In this document: one piece after another, positions 9,808 to 19,610 of the stretch | Numbering within the stretch: position 1 is the first letter of the stretch | Layout: the number at the start of each line of letters is the position of its first letter | Assembly (NCBI RefSeq): GCF_001642995.1 | Contig: NZ_LOHS01000061.1 | Coordinates: forward strand, 117,811 to 181,810 | DNA: 64,000 nucleotides | Direction: 5' to 3' | Source: Streptomyces jeddahensis | Lineage (GTDB): Bacteria > Actinomycetota > Actinomycetes > Streptomycetales > Streptomycetaceae | The notes under the pieces: generated by a model | Database searches by the model: none | Seen by the model: the letters and a program-made list of their open reading frames with translations, nothing else | What the model was told of the DNA's origin: nothing | Position numbers and translations under genes: made by a program

Positions 9808-12209
9808 CCTACGCGTACATCGGCAAGGATCGCAGGCGGGTCGAGGACCCGCGGCTGCTGGTCGGCCGCGGCGGGTACATCGCGGACCTCAGATTGCCAG
9901 GAATGCTGCACGCCGCGATCCTGCGCAGCCCCGTGCCGCACGCGCGGATCAGGTCCGTCGACGCCACCGAGGCCCTGAGGTTGCCGGGGGTCGTCGCCGT
10001 GCTCACCGGCGAGGACTGCAAGGCGAAGCTGAACCCCTGCATGAACTTCGGTCCGGCCACCATCGCGCAGTACCCGCTGGCCGTGGACAAGGTCCGCTAC
10101 GTCGGCGAGGCCGTGGCGGCCGTCGTCGCGGAGAACAGGTACCTCGCCGAGGACGGCGTGGACCTGCTGGAGGTCGACTATGAGACCCTCCCGCCGGTCA
10201 CCGATCCCATGGCGGCGATGGAGCCCGAGTCCGCCCTGCTGCACGAGGAGCACGGCAGCAACATCGGCTACGAGCGGACCTTCGAGTTCGGCGATGTGAA
10301 CGCCGCATTCGCCGGGGCCGACCTCGTCGTGGAGGACACCCTGCACTGGGGCCGCTCGGCCGGAGTCCCGATGGAGACCACGGGCGCGGTGGCCCAGCCC
10401 GGCTTCAACGGCGTACTGGAGATCTACTGCAACTCGCTCAACTTCAGCTACTTCTCCTTCCTGATCGCGGCCACACTGAGAATCCCCTCGAACAAGCTGA
10501 CGATGAAGCCGGTCCCGGCGGGCGGCAGCTTCGGCAGCAAGCTCGCCGCGCACAAGGTGCCCACCCTCGCCGGCTTTCTGGCCCTGCAGGTGGGCCGCCC
10601 GGTGTCGTACGTCGAGGACCGGCTCGACAACCTGATGAACTCGGACCACCACGGGTGCGACCGCTTCTACGAAGCGCGGATGGGCTTCCGCGCCGACGGC
10701 ACCATCACCGGTCTCGACATCGACGTCGTCGACGACTACGGCGCCTACATGCAGTTCGGGGTCGGCCACCACGGCAACGCGTTCTCCCAGGTCGTCGGCC
10801 CATACCGGTTCCGGGACGTGCGGTACCGCATACGGGCCGTGCTCACCGACAAGTGCCAGCAGGGCGCCTACCGCGGCTTCGGCTCCGAGGTGCACAACTG
10901 GGTGCTGGAGCGGCTGGTCGACCAGGGCGCGGCCCGGCTCGGGCTCGCCCCCGAGGAGATCCGCCGCTGCAACTTCATCCAGCCCGACCAGTTCCCGTAC
11001 ACGATCCCCGGCGGCAACCTCTACGACAGCGGCGACTACCCCGCCGTACTGGACAAGGCCCTGTCGATGATCGACCTGAACAAGTGGCGCGCAGAGCAGA
11101 AGCGGCTGCGGGAGGAGGAGGGCCGCCACATCGGCATCGGCCTTGCCACCACCCAGGAACGCAGCGTCTTCAGCTCCACCGAGTTCTGGTCCATGGTGGA
11201 GAAGCCCGTCCTGCCCGTCACCTCCAGCCCCGAGAGCGCGACGGTGACGATCGACCCCACCGGGCAGTTCCAGCTTCTGCTGCACTGCCAGTCGATGTGG
11301 GGCAACAGCCCCGAGACGGTGGGGGCCACCGTCCTCGCCGAGGAGTTCGGGATCCCGCCGGAGAGCGTCAACGTCCGGTACGCCGACTCCGCCCACGCGC
11401 TTCCCAGCACCGGACCGGGCGGCAGCCGCTACACCGTCATGGTGGCCGGTGCGATCCGGGGCGCGTCGCGCAAGCTGCGGAAGAAGCTCATCGACATCGC
11501 CGCGCACACCCTCGAAGAGGCCCCGGAGGACCTGGAACTCGTCGACGCGCGCGTGCAGGTCAGGGACGCTCCGGAGACGGGGCTGACCCTCGCCGAACTG
11601 GCGGCCACCGCCTACTTCTTCGCGCTCAGCCTGCCCGAGGGAATGACGAGCGGGCTGGAGGAGTCCTACACCTACGACCACCCCTACACGACGCTTCCGG
11701 CACCGGACGGCTCGGACTTCGGCGTCTTCTATCCGATCATGGGCCATGCCTGCCACATCGTGGTGCTGGAAGTCGACCCCGACACCGGGATCCCCTCCTT
11801 CCTCGACTACGTGGCCGTGCACGACGCAGGGACGATCGTGAACCCCAGGAGCCTCGGCGGCCACGTCACCGGCGGCGCCACACAGGGCATCGGGACCACG
11901 CTCTACGAGGAGCTTGCCTACGACGAGGACGGGCAGTTCCAGTCCTCGACCTTCAGGGACTACCTGATCCCCACCGCGAACGAGGCCCCGGCGTTCCGTA
12001 TCGGACACGTCCAGACACCCTCGCCGTTCACCGAGTACGGCATCAAGGGCGGCGGCGAGGGCGGCCGCATGGTGGCCCCTGCGGCCGTGTCGGCGGCCAT
12101 CGACGACGCCCTGCGGGAGTACGGGATGCGCGTTCGGCGGCTGCCGGTCAAGCCCGCGGACATCGTGGCGACGGTGCGGGCGGGGCGCTCTGCGGAAGGG
12201 GCGGTCTGA
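9804..12209 (+). CDS. Molybdenum hydroxylase, large (molybdopterin) subunit
   Basis: Catalytic subunit of 801 aa that binds the molybdenum-pterin cofactor. An N-terminal aldehyde oxidase/xanthine dehydrogenase a/b hammerhead (about 1-130; VEDPRLLVGRGGYIADL) is followed by the MoCo-binding domain with GGSFGSK and QGAYRGFGSE (Ala355-Gly360). The catalytic Glu752 lies in KGGGEGGRM. The active-site loop AYRGFG is not the AYxCSFR loop of form I CO dehydrogenase nor AYRGAGR of form II, so CO is not a supported substrate. An aldehyde, purine or other N-heteroaromatic is more likely. Last gene of the three-gene operon; it converges on the SpoIIE gene ending at 12259. Confidence 0.9.
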   Translation: MTYAYIGKDRRRVEDPRLLVGRGGYIADLRLPGMLHAAILRSPVPHARIRSVDATEALRLPGVVAVLTGEDCKAKLNPCMNFGPATIAQYPLAVDKVRYVGEAVAAVVAENRYLAEDGVDLLEVDYETLPPVTDPMAAMEPESALLHEEHGSNIGYERTFEFGDVNAAFAGADLVVEDTLHWGRSAGVPMETTGAVAQPGFNGVLEIYCNSLNFSYFSFLIAATLRIPSNKLTMKPVPAGGSFGSKLAAHKVPTLAGFLALQVGRPVSYVEDRLDNLMNSDHHGCDRFYEARMGFRADGTITGLDIDVVDDYGAYMQFGVGHHGNAFSQVVGPYRFRDVRYRIRAVLTDKCQQGAYRGFGSEVHNWVLERLVDQGAARLGLAPEEIRRCNFIQPDQFPYTIPGGNLYDSGDYPAVLDKALSMIDLNKWRAEQKRLREEEGRHIGIGLATTQERSVFSSTEFWSMVEKPVLPVTSSPESATVTIDPTGQFQLLLHCQSMWGNSPETVGATVLAEEFGIPPESVNVRYADSAHALPSTGPGGSRYTVMVAGAIRGASRKLRKKLIDIAAHTLEEAPEDLELVDARVQVRDAPETGLTLAELAATAYFFALSLPEGMTSGLEESYTYDHPYTTLPAPDGSDFGVFYPIMGHACHIVVLEVDPDTGIPSFLDYVAVHDAGTIVNPRSLGGHVTGGATQGIGTTLYEELAYDEDGQFQSSTFRDYLIPTANEAPAFRIGHVQTPSPFTEYGIKGGGEGGRMVAPAAVSAAIDDALREYGMRVRRLPVKPADIVATVRAGRSAEGAV

Positions 12210-12224
12210 TGTCGCGGGCGCAGG

Positions 12225-12241
12225 GCCTGCCTGCCGCAGGC
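12225..12241. terminator. Possible short hairpin terminator between convergent genes
   Basis: GCCTGC (12225-12230), a loop CTGCC, then GCAGGC (12236-12241). It lies between the convergent stops at 12209 and 12259 and could serve both strands. The stem is only 6 bp and there is no T-run. Confidence 0.35.
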
Positions 12242-12258
12242 GGCACATTAATGCATGC

Positions 12259-15204
12259 TCAAGAGGCGAGCGGCAGGTCCTGCTCGGTCCAGATGCATTT
12301 GCCCTCGTCGAGATGGCGAGTGCCCCAACGCTGAGAGAGAGCGGCCACCAGGTGCAGCCCCCGGCCGCCTTCGTCGGTGTATGAGGCGCGCCGGATGCGC
12401 GGGCTGGTGAGGCTGCCGTCATAGACCTCACAGATCAGCGACCGGCTGCGCAGCAGGCGCAGGCGTATGGGGCCGCTGGCATGCCGGATCACGTTGCCGA
12501 CCAACTCGCTCACCAGGAGTTCGGTGGTCATGGCGAGATCGTCCAGACCCCAGACGGCCAGCTGGCTGCGGACGTATTCCCGGGCCTGTCCGGCTGCCCG
12601 CGGGTCGTCCGGAAGGCTGCATGAGGCGACGTTGTCGAGGGGTGTGCCCCGCGTGTGGGTCAGGAGGAGGACCGCGTCGTCGTTGGTCTGCTCGCCCTCG
12701 GGCAGCAGGTTCGAGACGATGACGTCGCACAGGTCGTAGAGACGTCGGGTGTCACCGTGCTGAGTGCCGGTCGAGAAGTACGAGGTGCGGGCCACGGCCG
12801 ACGCCAGCGTCTGGCTGAGCTGGGCCAGTCCCTGGTCGATGTCGCGGGTGGCGGATTCGACGAGGCCGTCCGTGTAGAACACGAGAAGGCTCTCCTCCGG
12901 CAGGCGCAGCTCGTGTGTTTCGAAGGGAGGTTCGGCGGCGCCCAGCGGCGGGTCGCTGGCCAGCTCTGGGCAGTGGACCATCCCATCGGGATGGACGATG
13001 ACGGGCGGGAGATGACCGGCCAGGGAGAGCGAGCAGGTACGGGTGACGGGGTCGAACACGGCGTAGGAGCAGGTGGCGTATTTGTCGTGGCCCAGGTCGG
13101 CGACGAGTTCGTTGAGGTGGTGGAGCAGTTCGTCCGGACTCAGTTCGAGGTCGGCAAGGGTGCGGACCGCGGTGCGCAGCTGCCCCATGATGGCGGCTTC
13201 GGCGATGCCGTGCCCCATGACGTCGCCGATCACGATGGCGACCCGGTCGCCGGACAGCGGGATCAGGTCGTACCAGTCGCCGCCCACCTCTTCACCCTTG
13301 GCCGCGGGCATGTAGCGAGCGGCGGCGCAGGCGGCCGGCAAGGAGGGCAGCGTCCTGGGGAGCAGGCCGCGCTGGAGTTCCTGGGCGCGGGTGTGCTCCA
13401 CGTCGTACAGCCGTGCTCGCTCCAGTGCCTGTGCGATCAGCCCGCTCAGGGCGATCAGCAGGGTGCGTACCTCCTCGCTGAACGAGCGCGGCCTGGAGAA
13501 GGAGATCACACAGCAACCGATCGCATGCCCGGAGGCGATGAGAGGAAGGAACGCCCATGCGTTCTTGGCCGACGCGGCCACGACGCTCCCGAACTGTGGA
13601 TAGCGCCGGACGTACTCGGCGGGCGACTCGAGGAATCCGGGAGTGCGCGTGCGGAGCGTTTCGGCGATCGCCATGTGGCTTGTGAGCGAGATCCCGTCGA
13701 TCTGCCGCAGGAACTCTTCTGTGTATCCGACGGCTCCGACCGCATGCAGTCGGCCGCCCTCAAGCGCGTGGACCACCAGCCCGTCGGCGCCGAAGGGCGG
13801 CAGGACACGCTCCGCGACGGCCTTGACCACGTCGCTCGACGTGACGGCTTCCGCCAGCGCCGCGGTCAGCTCGCCCATCTGGACGGTCCGCTCAGCCGCG
13901 ATCTTCCGCCGGGCGCCGGCCGCGGCGTCTCCCACTTCGCCCAGGTTGTCGGCCGACCGCTCGGCTTCCCCTGCCCGCTCGTCGGTGACGTCGGCGAAGT
14001 AGATCGTCAGCCCACCGCCCTGCACGGGGACCAGCCGGAGACGGTGGACGCGCTGATCGGCGGGCCAGTGGAGATCGAAACTGATCGGCTTCCTCTCGGC
14101 GGCCGCGCGCCGGCACTGGGCTTCGAGACCGGGTGCGCGTCCTGCGGGAATGTCCCAGAGAGTGGTGCCCAGCAGCGTCCGGCCGGGCCCGAGGAGACGC
14201 TCGGCCGCCTTGTTGACGAAGGTGATCCGCCAGTCTTCGGCCACCGCCAGGAACCCGTCGCCCATATTCCGGAGGGTGGCGACGACCGGATCGCACGCGG
14301 CCTGTCTGTGAGCCGGGCCCCACAGCGTGCCGACCATACGGCCAGAGGCGCCGTCCTCACCCGGCACGATGTGGCCGCGCGCCCGCACCCATCCCGACGT
14401 GCCGTCGCTGTGGTGCACACGGTATGCGGTGTCGTACGCCGTCCCGCCGGCGAACGCCTCACGGATGTCGGCCGTGAACGTCGGCAGATCCTCGATGCCC
14501 GCGAGGTACCAGCAGAGGTCCGCGCTCTCGTCGAACGCGTGCAGCCAGTCGCCGGACAGGTCGATGACCGGTGGGGTGAGCGATACGGAACCGGCCGCCG
14601 CGTCGTATTCCCAATGCCTGATCGCCACCACGCGGGGCACATCCAGCACATCCCCGGCGGGCACATCGGGCCAGGGCGTTTCCCTGGGCGCCGAGACGAC
14701 GTTCGACGGCGTGCCGGGACGTTGCTCGAGGCGTCCGGCCGCCCACGCCGCCACGGAGCCCAGAAAGGACCGCTGCACGGGATCCGGCTCGTCGCGCCCT
14801 GCCGTGAGCACGGACAGCGCACCGATGCGCCCGCCGGTACCGAGCAGAGGCACCGCCGCGATACCGGAAGCCCCGGTCCCCATGCTGTCCTCGGCTGCCC
14901 AGACGAAGGCACCGCTACGCAGGGCGCGTGCGGGGGCCACGTCCTCGTCCTCGTGGAGGTTCAGCCATGCCTCGGCGATCTCTGGCGTCAGCCCGCTGGC
15001 CGCCACCAGACGCAACCGATGAGAACCGGGATCGCGCCAGTGCACCAGTCCGCCGAGGCCACCCAGGTCGGCGGTCGCCTGCTGCAGCGCCACGTTCAGT
15101 GTCTCCGCCATCGACAGTCCGTGGTCGACGGGCGACAGCCACGGTGGCCGCATCGCCTCCGCCTGCTCGATGCGGCTCCCGGGCCTCGCGTTCGCAGCTG
15201 CCAC
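12259..15204 (-). CDS. GAF-PAS-PAS-GAF-SpoIIE-HATPase regulatory phosphatase (copy A)
   Basis: Sensor phosphatase of 981 aa. Residues about 35-170 GAF-like (ATADLGGLGGLVHW), about 190-300 PAS, about 305-430 a second PAS (MGDGFLAVAEDWRITFVN), about 450-600 GAF, about 615-820 SpoIIE phosphatase (GEEVGGDWYDLIPL, VIGDVMGHGIAEAA, FYTDGLVES, NDDAVLLL), about 850-975 RsbW-like ATPase (ELVGNVIRHASG, GGRGLHLVAAL). It combines a phosphatase and an anti-sigma-like kinase fold in one chain, as in many Streptomyces proteins that act on anti-anti-sigma factors. GTG start with AGGAGACGAG directly upstream. It is a close paralogue of the next gene, in the same order and strand. Confidence 0.88.
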   Translation of the reverse strand: MAAANARPGSRIEQAEAMRPPWLSPVDHGLSMAETLNVALQQATADLGGLGGLVHWRDPGSHRLRLVAASGLTPEIAEAWLNLHEDEDVAPARALRSGAFVWAAEDSMGTGASGIAAVPLLGTGGRIGALSVLTAGRDEPDPVQRSFLGSVAAWAAGRLEQRPGTPSNVVSAPRETPWPDVPAGDVLDVPRVVAIRHWEYDAAAGSVSLTPPVIDLSGDWLHAFDESADLCWYLAGIEDLPTFTADIREAFAGGTAYDTAYRVHHSDGTSGWVRARGHIVPGEDGASGRMVGTLWGPAHRQAACDPVVATLRNMGDGFLAVAEDWRITFVNKAAERLLGPGRTLLGTTLWDIPAGRAPGLEAQCRRAAAERKPISFDLHWPADQRVHRLRLVPVQGGGLTIYFADVTDERAGEAERSADNLGEVGDAAAGARRKIAAERTVQMGELTAALAEAVTSSDVVKAVAERVLPPFGADGLVVHALEGGRLHAVGAVGYTEEFLRQIDGISLTSHMAIAETLRTRTPGFLESPAEYVRRYPQFGSVVAASAKNAWAFLPLIASGHAIGCCVISFSRPRSFSEEVRTLLIALSGLIAQALERARLYDVEHTRAQELQRGLLPRTLPSLPAACAAARYMPAAKGEEVGGDWYDLIPLSGDRVAIVIGDVMGHGIAEAAIMGQLRTAVRTLADLELSPDELLHHLNELVADLGHDKYATCSYAVFDPVTRTCSLSLAGHLPPVIVHPDGMVHCPELASDPPLGAAEPPFETHELRLPEESLLVFYTDGLVESATRDIDQGLAQLSQTLASAVARTSYFSTGTQHGDTRRLYDLCDVIVSNLLPEGEQTNDDAVLLLTHTRGTPLDNVASCSLPDDPRAAGQAREYVRSQLAVWGLDDLAMTTELLVSELVGNVIRHASGPIRLRLLRSRSLICEVYDGSLTSPRIRRASYTDEGGRGLHLVAALSQRWGTRHLDEGKCIWTEQDLPLAS

Positions 15205-15429
15205 CTCGTCTCCTGAAAAGGTCGCGCGTCAAGCCCCGGTCGTGCAATGACCCGTCATCGGATATCCGTACGGCACTGCCGTCGTAGATCGGAGGTTCAC
15301 TTTTTGGCAGGTATTGACACTGTATCCCTGGCCCTGTCGTGCTTTTGGCCCTGTCGGGCTTTCAGTGCTATTCAGCGGTATTTGGTGATAACCGAACGTG
15401 TGCCGTGCCGAGGGGCCGCCGCCGACCGG
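15205..15429. other. Intergenic gap between SpoIIE paralogues
   Basis: Promoter region of copy A, 225 bp. It holds a direct repeat, TGGCCCTGTCGTGCTTTT followed at once by GGCCCTGTCGGGCTTTC (about 15329-15362). On the plus strand TTGACA occurs at 15314-15319, but no plus-strand gene follows, so that match is probably chance. Confidence 0.4.
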
Positions 15430-18414
15430 CTACGGCAGGAGCTGCTCAGTCCAGATGCATTTGCCGTTGGACGTGTAGCGGGTTCCCCAGCGGTGTGAGA
15501 GTGCGGCGATCAGCTGCAGCCCGCGGCCGCCTTCGTCGGTCTCGCCTGCGCGGCGAACGTGGGGGGTGGTCAAGCTGCCGTCGGTGACCTCGCAGATGAG
15601 GGAGTGGCTGCGGATAAGGCGCAGCTGGATGGGACCTCTCGCGTGACGGATGACATTGCCGATGAGCTCGCTGGCTATCAGCTCTGTCGTCCATATGAGG
15701 TCGTCCAGGTGCCAGTCGGTGAGCTGGTGCCGTATGTAGTCGCGGGCTTGGCCTGCGGCGATCGGATCTTCGATGAGCGTGCAGAATGCCACGTCTCCAG
15801 CGGGGAGAGCGTGGGTGCGGGCCACGAGTACCGCGGCATCGTCGCTGGTCTGCTCCTTGGTGGGCAGGAGAGTGGACGTGAGCGTGGTGCACAGCTTCTC
15901 GAGGCGCCCGGTGTCGGCATCCCGGTGAGTGGTCGTGGTGCCCAGATCGTTCCCATCGGGCGTCTGGGTGTTGGCGAGTGCGGTGGCCAGGTGGCCCATG
16001 CCGCTGTCGATGTCGCGGAACGCGGACTCGACCAGTCCGTCGGTGTAGAGCACGAGCAGGCTTCCTTCGGGCACCGTCAGCTCCACGGTCTCGAAGGGCG
16101 GTGTGGCCGCGCCGAGCGGCGGGTTCTGCGGCAGCTGCGGGAAGTGGACGGTGCCGTCGGGCTGGACGAGGGCAGGTGGGGGATGGCCGGCCCGGACGAT
16201 GGTGCACACGCGGTCGGTGGGGTCGTAGACCGCATACAGGCAGGTGGCGAAGGACTCGTCGCCAAGGTCGCTGACCAGGTCGTTGAGGTGGGAGAGCAGC
16301 TCGTCGGGGGGCAGTTCGAGTCCCGCGAGTGTGTGGACCGCGGTGCGCAGGCGCCCCATGGTGGCCGCTTCGGACAGTCCGTGGCCCATGACGTCTCCGA
16401 TGACGAGCGCGACCCGCTCGGCGGACAGCGGGATGACGTCGTACCAATCCCCTCCGACCTCCAGGCCCTCGGTGGCCGGCACGTAGTGGGCCGCGGCGGT
16501 GACGGCTGGCAGGGAGGGCAGGGCGCGCGGGAGCAGGCCGCGCTGCAACTCCTGGGCGCGGGTGTGCTCGGCGTCGTACAGGCGGGCCCGTTCCAGAGCC
16601 TGGGCGACCAGCCCGCTGAGCGCGGTCAGCAGGGCCCGGTCCTCCTCGCTGAACTGACGCGGCTGTGAGAAGGAGAGGACCAGGCAACCGACGGGACGAC
16701 CGGAGACGATCAAGGGCAGGTAGGCCCAGGCATGCTCGCCTCCCGCGCTTGCGAGATCGGCGGCATCCGGGTAGCGATCAAGGAACTCCCGCCTGGAGAC
16801 GAGGTACTGCGGGGAGCGGTGGTGGACGGCGTCGGTGAACGGGCTGTGATCGGACAGGCTGATCGTGTCGGGGCAGTCGTCCAGAAGTTCCTGGCAGTAG
16901 CCGGCGCTTCCTGCCATCCGGAGGCTCTCACCGTCCACGAGCTGCACAAACAGACCGGTGGCACCGAACAGGGGCAGGACACGCTCTGCAACGGTATCCA
17001 CGACGTCGCTCACAGCGACCGCCTCGGCGAGTGCCGCGTTGAGGTGCCCGATGTACGTGGTGCGCTGCGCGGCGGCGCGCTGTGCCGCCTCATGCTGCTC
17101 GTCCGCCAGCCGCTTGTCGGTCACGTCGGTGAGGTAGACCGTCACACCGTCCGGCGAAGGGACCAGACGGAGGTGGTACCAACGCCGGTTTGCAGGCCAC
17201 TGGACATCGAAGCCGGTCGGAGCGCCCGCGGCGGCGGCCTGCCGGCAGCGGTCCTCCAGATCGGGCACTTCGGCACCGGGAACGTCCCACAGTGCGCGGC
17301 CGAACAGTTGCTGTGAGGGGCCGAGGAGGCGCTCGGCGTGGAGATTGACGAACTCGATCCGCCAGTCGGCATCCACCGTGAGGAAACCGTCGCTCATGTG
17401 CAGCAGGGAATGGGCGACCGAATCCAGGGCCGCCCGCTTCTGGGTCGTGTCCCACACGGTGCCCACAAAGTGAGCCGGCTCGCCGTCGTCGCCGAGAACG
17501 ACATGGGCGTGGGCCTCCACCCAGACGACCGTGCCGTCCGGCCGGCACAGCCGGTATTCCGCTGCGTAGTCGCTGCGCTGCCGGATGGCCTGCTCCACCG
17601 CGGCCACCACGCGCGGCAGGTCGTCCGGGTGGACGAGCCCCACAACGGTGTCGACCCGTCCGTCGAAGGTCTCCGGGTCGATGCCGAGTATGGCCAGCGT
17701 CGCCTCGTCATAGATCACCTTGCCCGTGCGCAGATCCTGGTCCCAGCTGCCGACGCGGACCCCCTCGCGCGCCTGCTGGAGCCGGGGCCCGGCCAGATGT
17801 TCCGCGTTCCACCAGGCGGGGCCGAGGCTGCCCGTGACGGGAGCGGGATCTATCAGGCGCTCGCATACCCACTGTGCGAGCGCCTCGAGGAAATCCCGCT
17901 GCGCGACGGAGGGAACTCCACACACGGTCACGACCGAGAGCACTCCGAGCGAGCTGCCCCCTGCGGCGAGCAGCGGGACAGCGACGATCCCTGCGTCGGC
18001 GGGAAGGGCGCAGGCCCGCGTGTCGGTCGCGGGCAGCCACACCAGCGCGCCGTCCCGCAGGGCCCGGACCGGTGCCGTCTCGTCCTGCCAGCCGAGAGTC
18101 TCCCACTCCTGGGCGAACTCTCGGGGCAGCCCGCCTATGACCGCCAGGTGCAACGGCCGGCTGTCACCGGGTATGCGCAGGTGCACCATGCCGCCCAGCC
18201 CACCGAGATCGGCCACCGCGTGATGGAGAGCGAGCTGCAGCGTCTCCGCCTGGGTCTGCCCCTCGCTCATGTTCCTGAGGACACGCATCCGGGCGGCTTG
18301 CGGCGTGCCCGTCGCCGTCGCCGTCGGCGGAGCCTGACCGAGCTGTTCGTCTGGGGCCATATGGACCACACTCACCGTCCCGCTAGACGGGGCGCAATTT
18401 CCACCACTGCACAT
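15430..18414 (-). CDS. GAF-PAS-PAS-GAF-SpoIIE-HATPase regulatory phosphatase (copy B)
   Basis: Paralogue of the protein at 12259: up to 994 aa with the same domain order. Phosphatase blocks are GLEVGGDWYDVIPL, VIGDVMGHGLSEAA, RAGHPPPALVQPDG and LYTDGLVESAF; the C-terminal ATPase has ELIGNVIRHARG and GGRGLQLIAAL. The first PAS (about 215-325) has YDEATLAILGIDPETFDG, closer to a standard PAS_3 fold than in copy A. Side-by-side position, strand and order indicate tandem duplication followed by divergence of the sensor half. The start is uncertain: ATG 18414 (given) or ATG 18360, neither with a strong SD. Likely substrate: phosphorylated STAS-domain anti-sigma antagonists. Confidence 0.87.
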   Translation of the reverse strand: MCSGGNCAPSSGTVSVVHMAPDEQLGQAPPTATATGTPQAARMRVLRNMSEGQTQAETLQLALHHAVADLGGLGGMVHLRIPGDSRPLHLAVIGGLPREFAQEWETLGWQDETAPVRALRDGALVWLPATDTRACALPADAGIVAVPLLAAGGSSLGVLSVVTVCGVPSVAQRDFLEALAQWVCERLIDPAPVTGSLGPAWWNAEHLAGPRLQQAREGVRVGSWDQDLRTGKVIYDEATLAILGIDPETFDGRVDTVVGLVHPDDLPRVVAAVEQAIRQRSDYAAEYRLCRPDGTVVWVEAHAHVVLGDDGEPAHFVGTVWDTTQKRAALDSVAHSLLHMSDGFLTVDADWRIEFVNLHAERLLGPSQQLFGRALWDVPGAEVPDLEDRCRQAAAAGAPTGFDVQWPANRRWYHLRLVPSPDGVTVYLTDVTDKRLADEQHEAAQRAAAQRTTYIGHLNAALAEAVAVSDVVDTVAERVLPLFGATGLFVQLVDGESLRMAGSAGYCQELLDDCPDTISLSDHSPFTDAVHHRSPQYLVSRREFLDRYPDAADLASAGGEHAWAYLPLIVSGRPVGCLVLSFSQPRQFSEEDRALLTALSGLVAQALERARLYDAEHTRAQELQRGLLPRALPSLPAVTAAAHYVPATEGLEVGGDWYDVIPLSAERVALVIGDVMGHGLSEAATMGRLRTAVHTLAGLELPPDELLSHLNDLVSDLGDESFATCLYAVYDPTDRVCTIVRAGHPPPALVQPDGTVHFPQLPQNPPLGAATPPFETVELTVPEGSLLVLYTDGLVESAFRDIDSGMGHLATALANTQTPDGNDLGTTTTHRDADTGRLEKLCTTLTSTLLPTKEQTSDDAAVLVARTHALPAGDVAFCTLIEDPIAAGQARDYIRHQLTDWHLDDLIWTTELIASELIGNVIRHARGPIQLRLIRSHSLICEVTDGSLTTPHVRRAGETDEGGRGLQLIAALSHRWGTRYTSNGKCIWTEQLLP

Positions 18415-18594
18415 TCATGCAGGTCGAATGAGGATTATGCCCATATCTTCTCATTCTCCCGAGGGCATCCAGCGTCATGAGGGGATCGAAGACGCTTAAT
18501 GGGGAATTCGCAGGTGGGAGGCCTGCCTACGGCGCTGGTCAGGAAATGAGCCCAGGCGGGGGAGTACGGCGATACTGAAGTCGGCGAGCACCGC

Positions 18595-19536
18595 TTACCG
18601 TCGGGCGTGGTCCTGACGTGCGGTCGGCAGCGATGGGGTGCCGGTGACGGACATGACGACGGAGTAGAGCACTGTGTCGGCGGCGATGAACATGCGGTTG
18701 CGTTTGGCGCCGCCGAAGCGGATGTTGGCGACGGTGTCGGGGACCAGGAGGCGGCCGAGGAGCGTGCCGTCCGGGTCGTAGCAGTGCACGCCGCCGTGCA
18801 TGGCGGCGGCCCAGAGCCGGCCGGCGTCGTCGAAGCGGATGTTGTCGAAGTTGCCGATCTTGCACTCGGTGAAGATCTCGCCGCCGGTGAGGGTGCCGTT
18901 CTCCTGGACGTCGAAGACGCGGATGTGGTTGGCGCGGCTGTCCGAGACGTACAGACGGCGCTCGTCGAGGGAGAAGACGAGGCCGTTGGGGCCGCTGAAG
19001 CCGTCGGCGATCAGCCGTACTTCGCCGCTGCTGGGGTCGGCGCGGTAGATGTTGCAGGCGCCGATCTCGCTCTCGGCACGGTGGCCCTCGTAGTCGCTGG
19101 TGATCCCGAAGTCGGGGTCGGAGAACCAGATCGAGCCGTCGGACTTCACGGCGGCGTCGTTCGGGCTGTTGAGCCTCTTGCCCTGGAAGCGGTCGGCGAT
19201 CACAGTGATCGAGCCGTCGTGTTCGGTGCGGGTGACGCGGCGGTTGCCCTGCTCGCACGTGATGAGGCGGCCCTGGTTGTCCAGGGTGTTGCCGTTGGGG
19301 TGACCGGCGGGTGAGCGGAAGACGCCGACCGTTCCGGTGGTCTCGTCCCAGCGGAGCAGGCGGTCGTTGGGGATGTCGCTCCACACCAGGTACCGCCCCG
19401 CCGGGACGTAGACGGGGCCCTCGGCCCAGCGGCAGCCTTCGAAGAGGGTCTCCAGCTTCGAGTCGCCCGCGGTGCACCTGCCCGTGCGGAACCGCTCATC
19501 GAGGATCTCGTACAACTGCGGTTGCTCGCCGGGCAT
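18595..19536 (-). CDS. SMP-30/gluconolactonase-family protein
   Basis: Six-bladed beta-propeller of the SMP-30/gluconolaconase/LRE family, 313 aa, predicted to hydrolyse a sugar lactone with a bound divalent metal. Visible landmarks are the metal Glu in FEGCRWAEGPVY, the Asn/Asp loops SPNDAAVKSDGSIWFSDPDFG, GPNGLVFSLDERRLYVSD and the late ATVANIRFGG-like blade (DTVANIRFGGAKRNRMF). The open frame continues to 19701, but ATG 19536 has GTGAGGA 7-8 nt upstream and begins the conserved region, so I use it. It is monocistronic and divergent from the kinase gene at 19799. No signal peptide is seen. Confidence 0.85.
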   Translation of the reverse strand: MPGEQPQLYEILDERFRTGRCTAGDSKLETLFEGCRWAEGPVYVPAGRYLVWSDIPNDRLLRWDETTGTVGVFRSPAGHPNGNTLDNQGRLITCEQGNRRVTRTEHDGSITVIADRFQGKRLNSPNDAAVKSDGSIWFSDPDFGITSDYEGHRAESEIGACNIYRADPSSGEVRLIADGFSGPNGLVFSLDERRLYVSDSRANHIRVFDVQENGTLTGGEIFTECKIGNFDNIRFDDAGRLWAAAMHGGVHCYDPDGTLLGRLLVPDTVANIRFGGAKRNRMFIAADTVLYSVVMSVTGTPSLPTARQDHARR

Positions 19537-19610
19537 GCTGCCATCCTCACCATCGAGTCGAATGGTCATCCAACAAACCGAGACTATGCAGAATGACGCA
19601 TCATTCCCTA

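Noticed and set aside
8381..12209. CO dehydrogenase (coxMSL)
   Set aside because: Subunit order fits, but the active-site loop is AYRGFG, not AYxCSFR or AYRGAGR, and no cox accessory genes are present.
9738..12431. 897-aa open frame antisense to the molybdenum hydroxylase large subunit
   Set aside because: It is the shadow of a gene with clear Mo-subunit motifs and has the low-complexity composition of antisense frames.
12655..15216. 853-aa open frame opposite to SpoIIE copy A
   Set aside because: The minus-strand product has PP2C, PAS, GAF and HATPase motifs; the plus frame has none.
15314..15350. TTGACA-based promoter on the plus strand
   Set aside because: No plus-strand gene follows; the nearest genes are both leftward.
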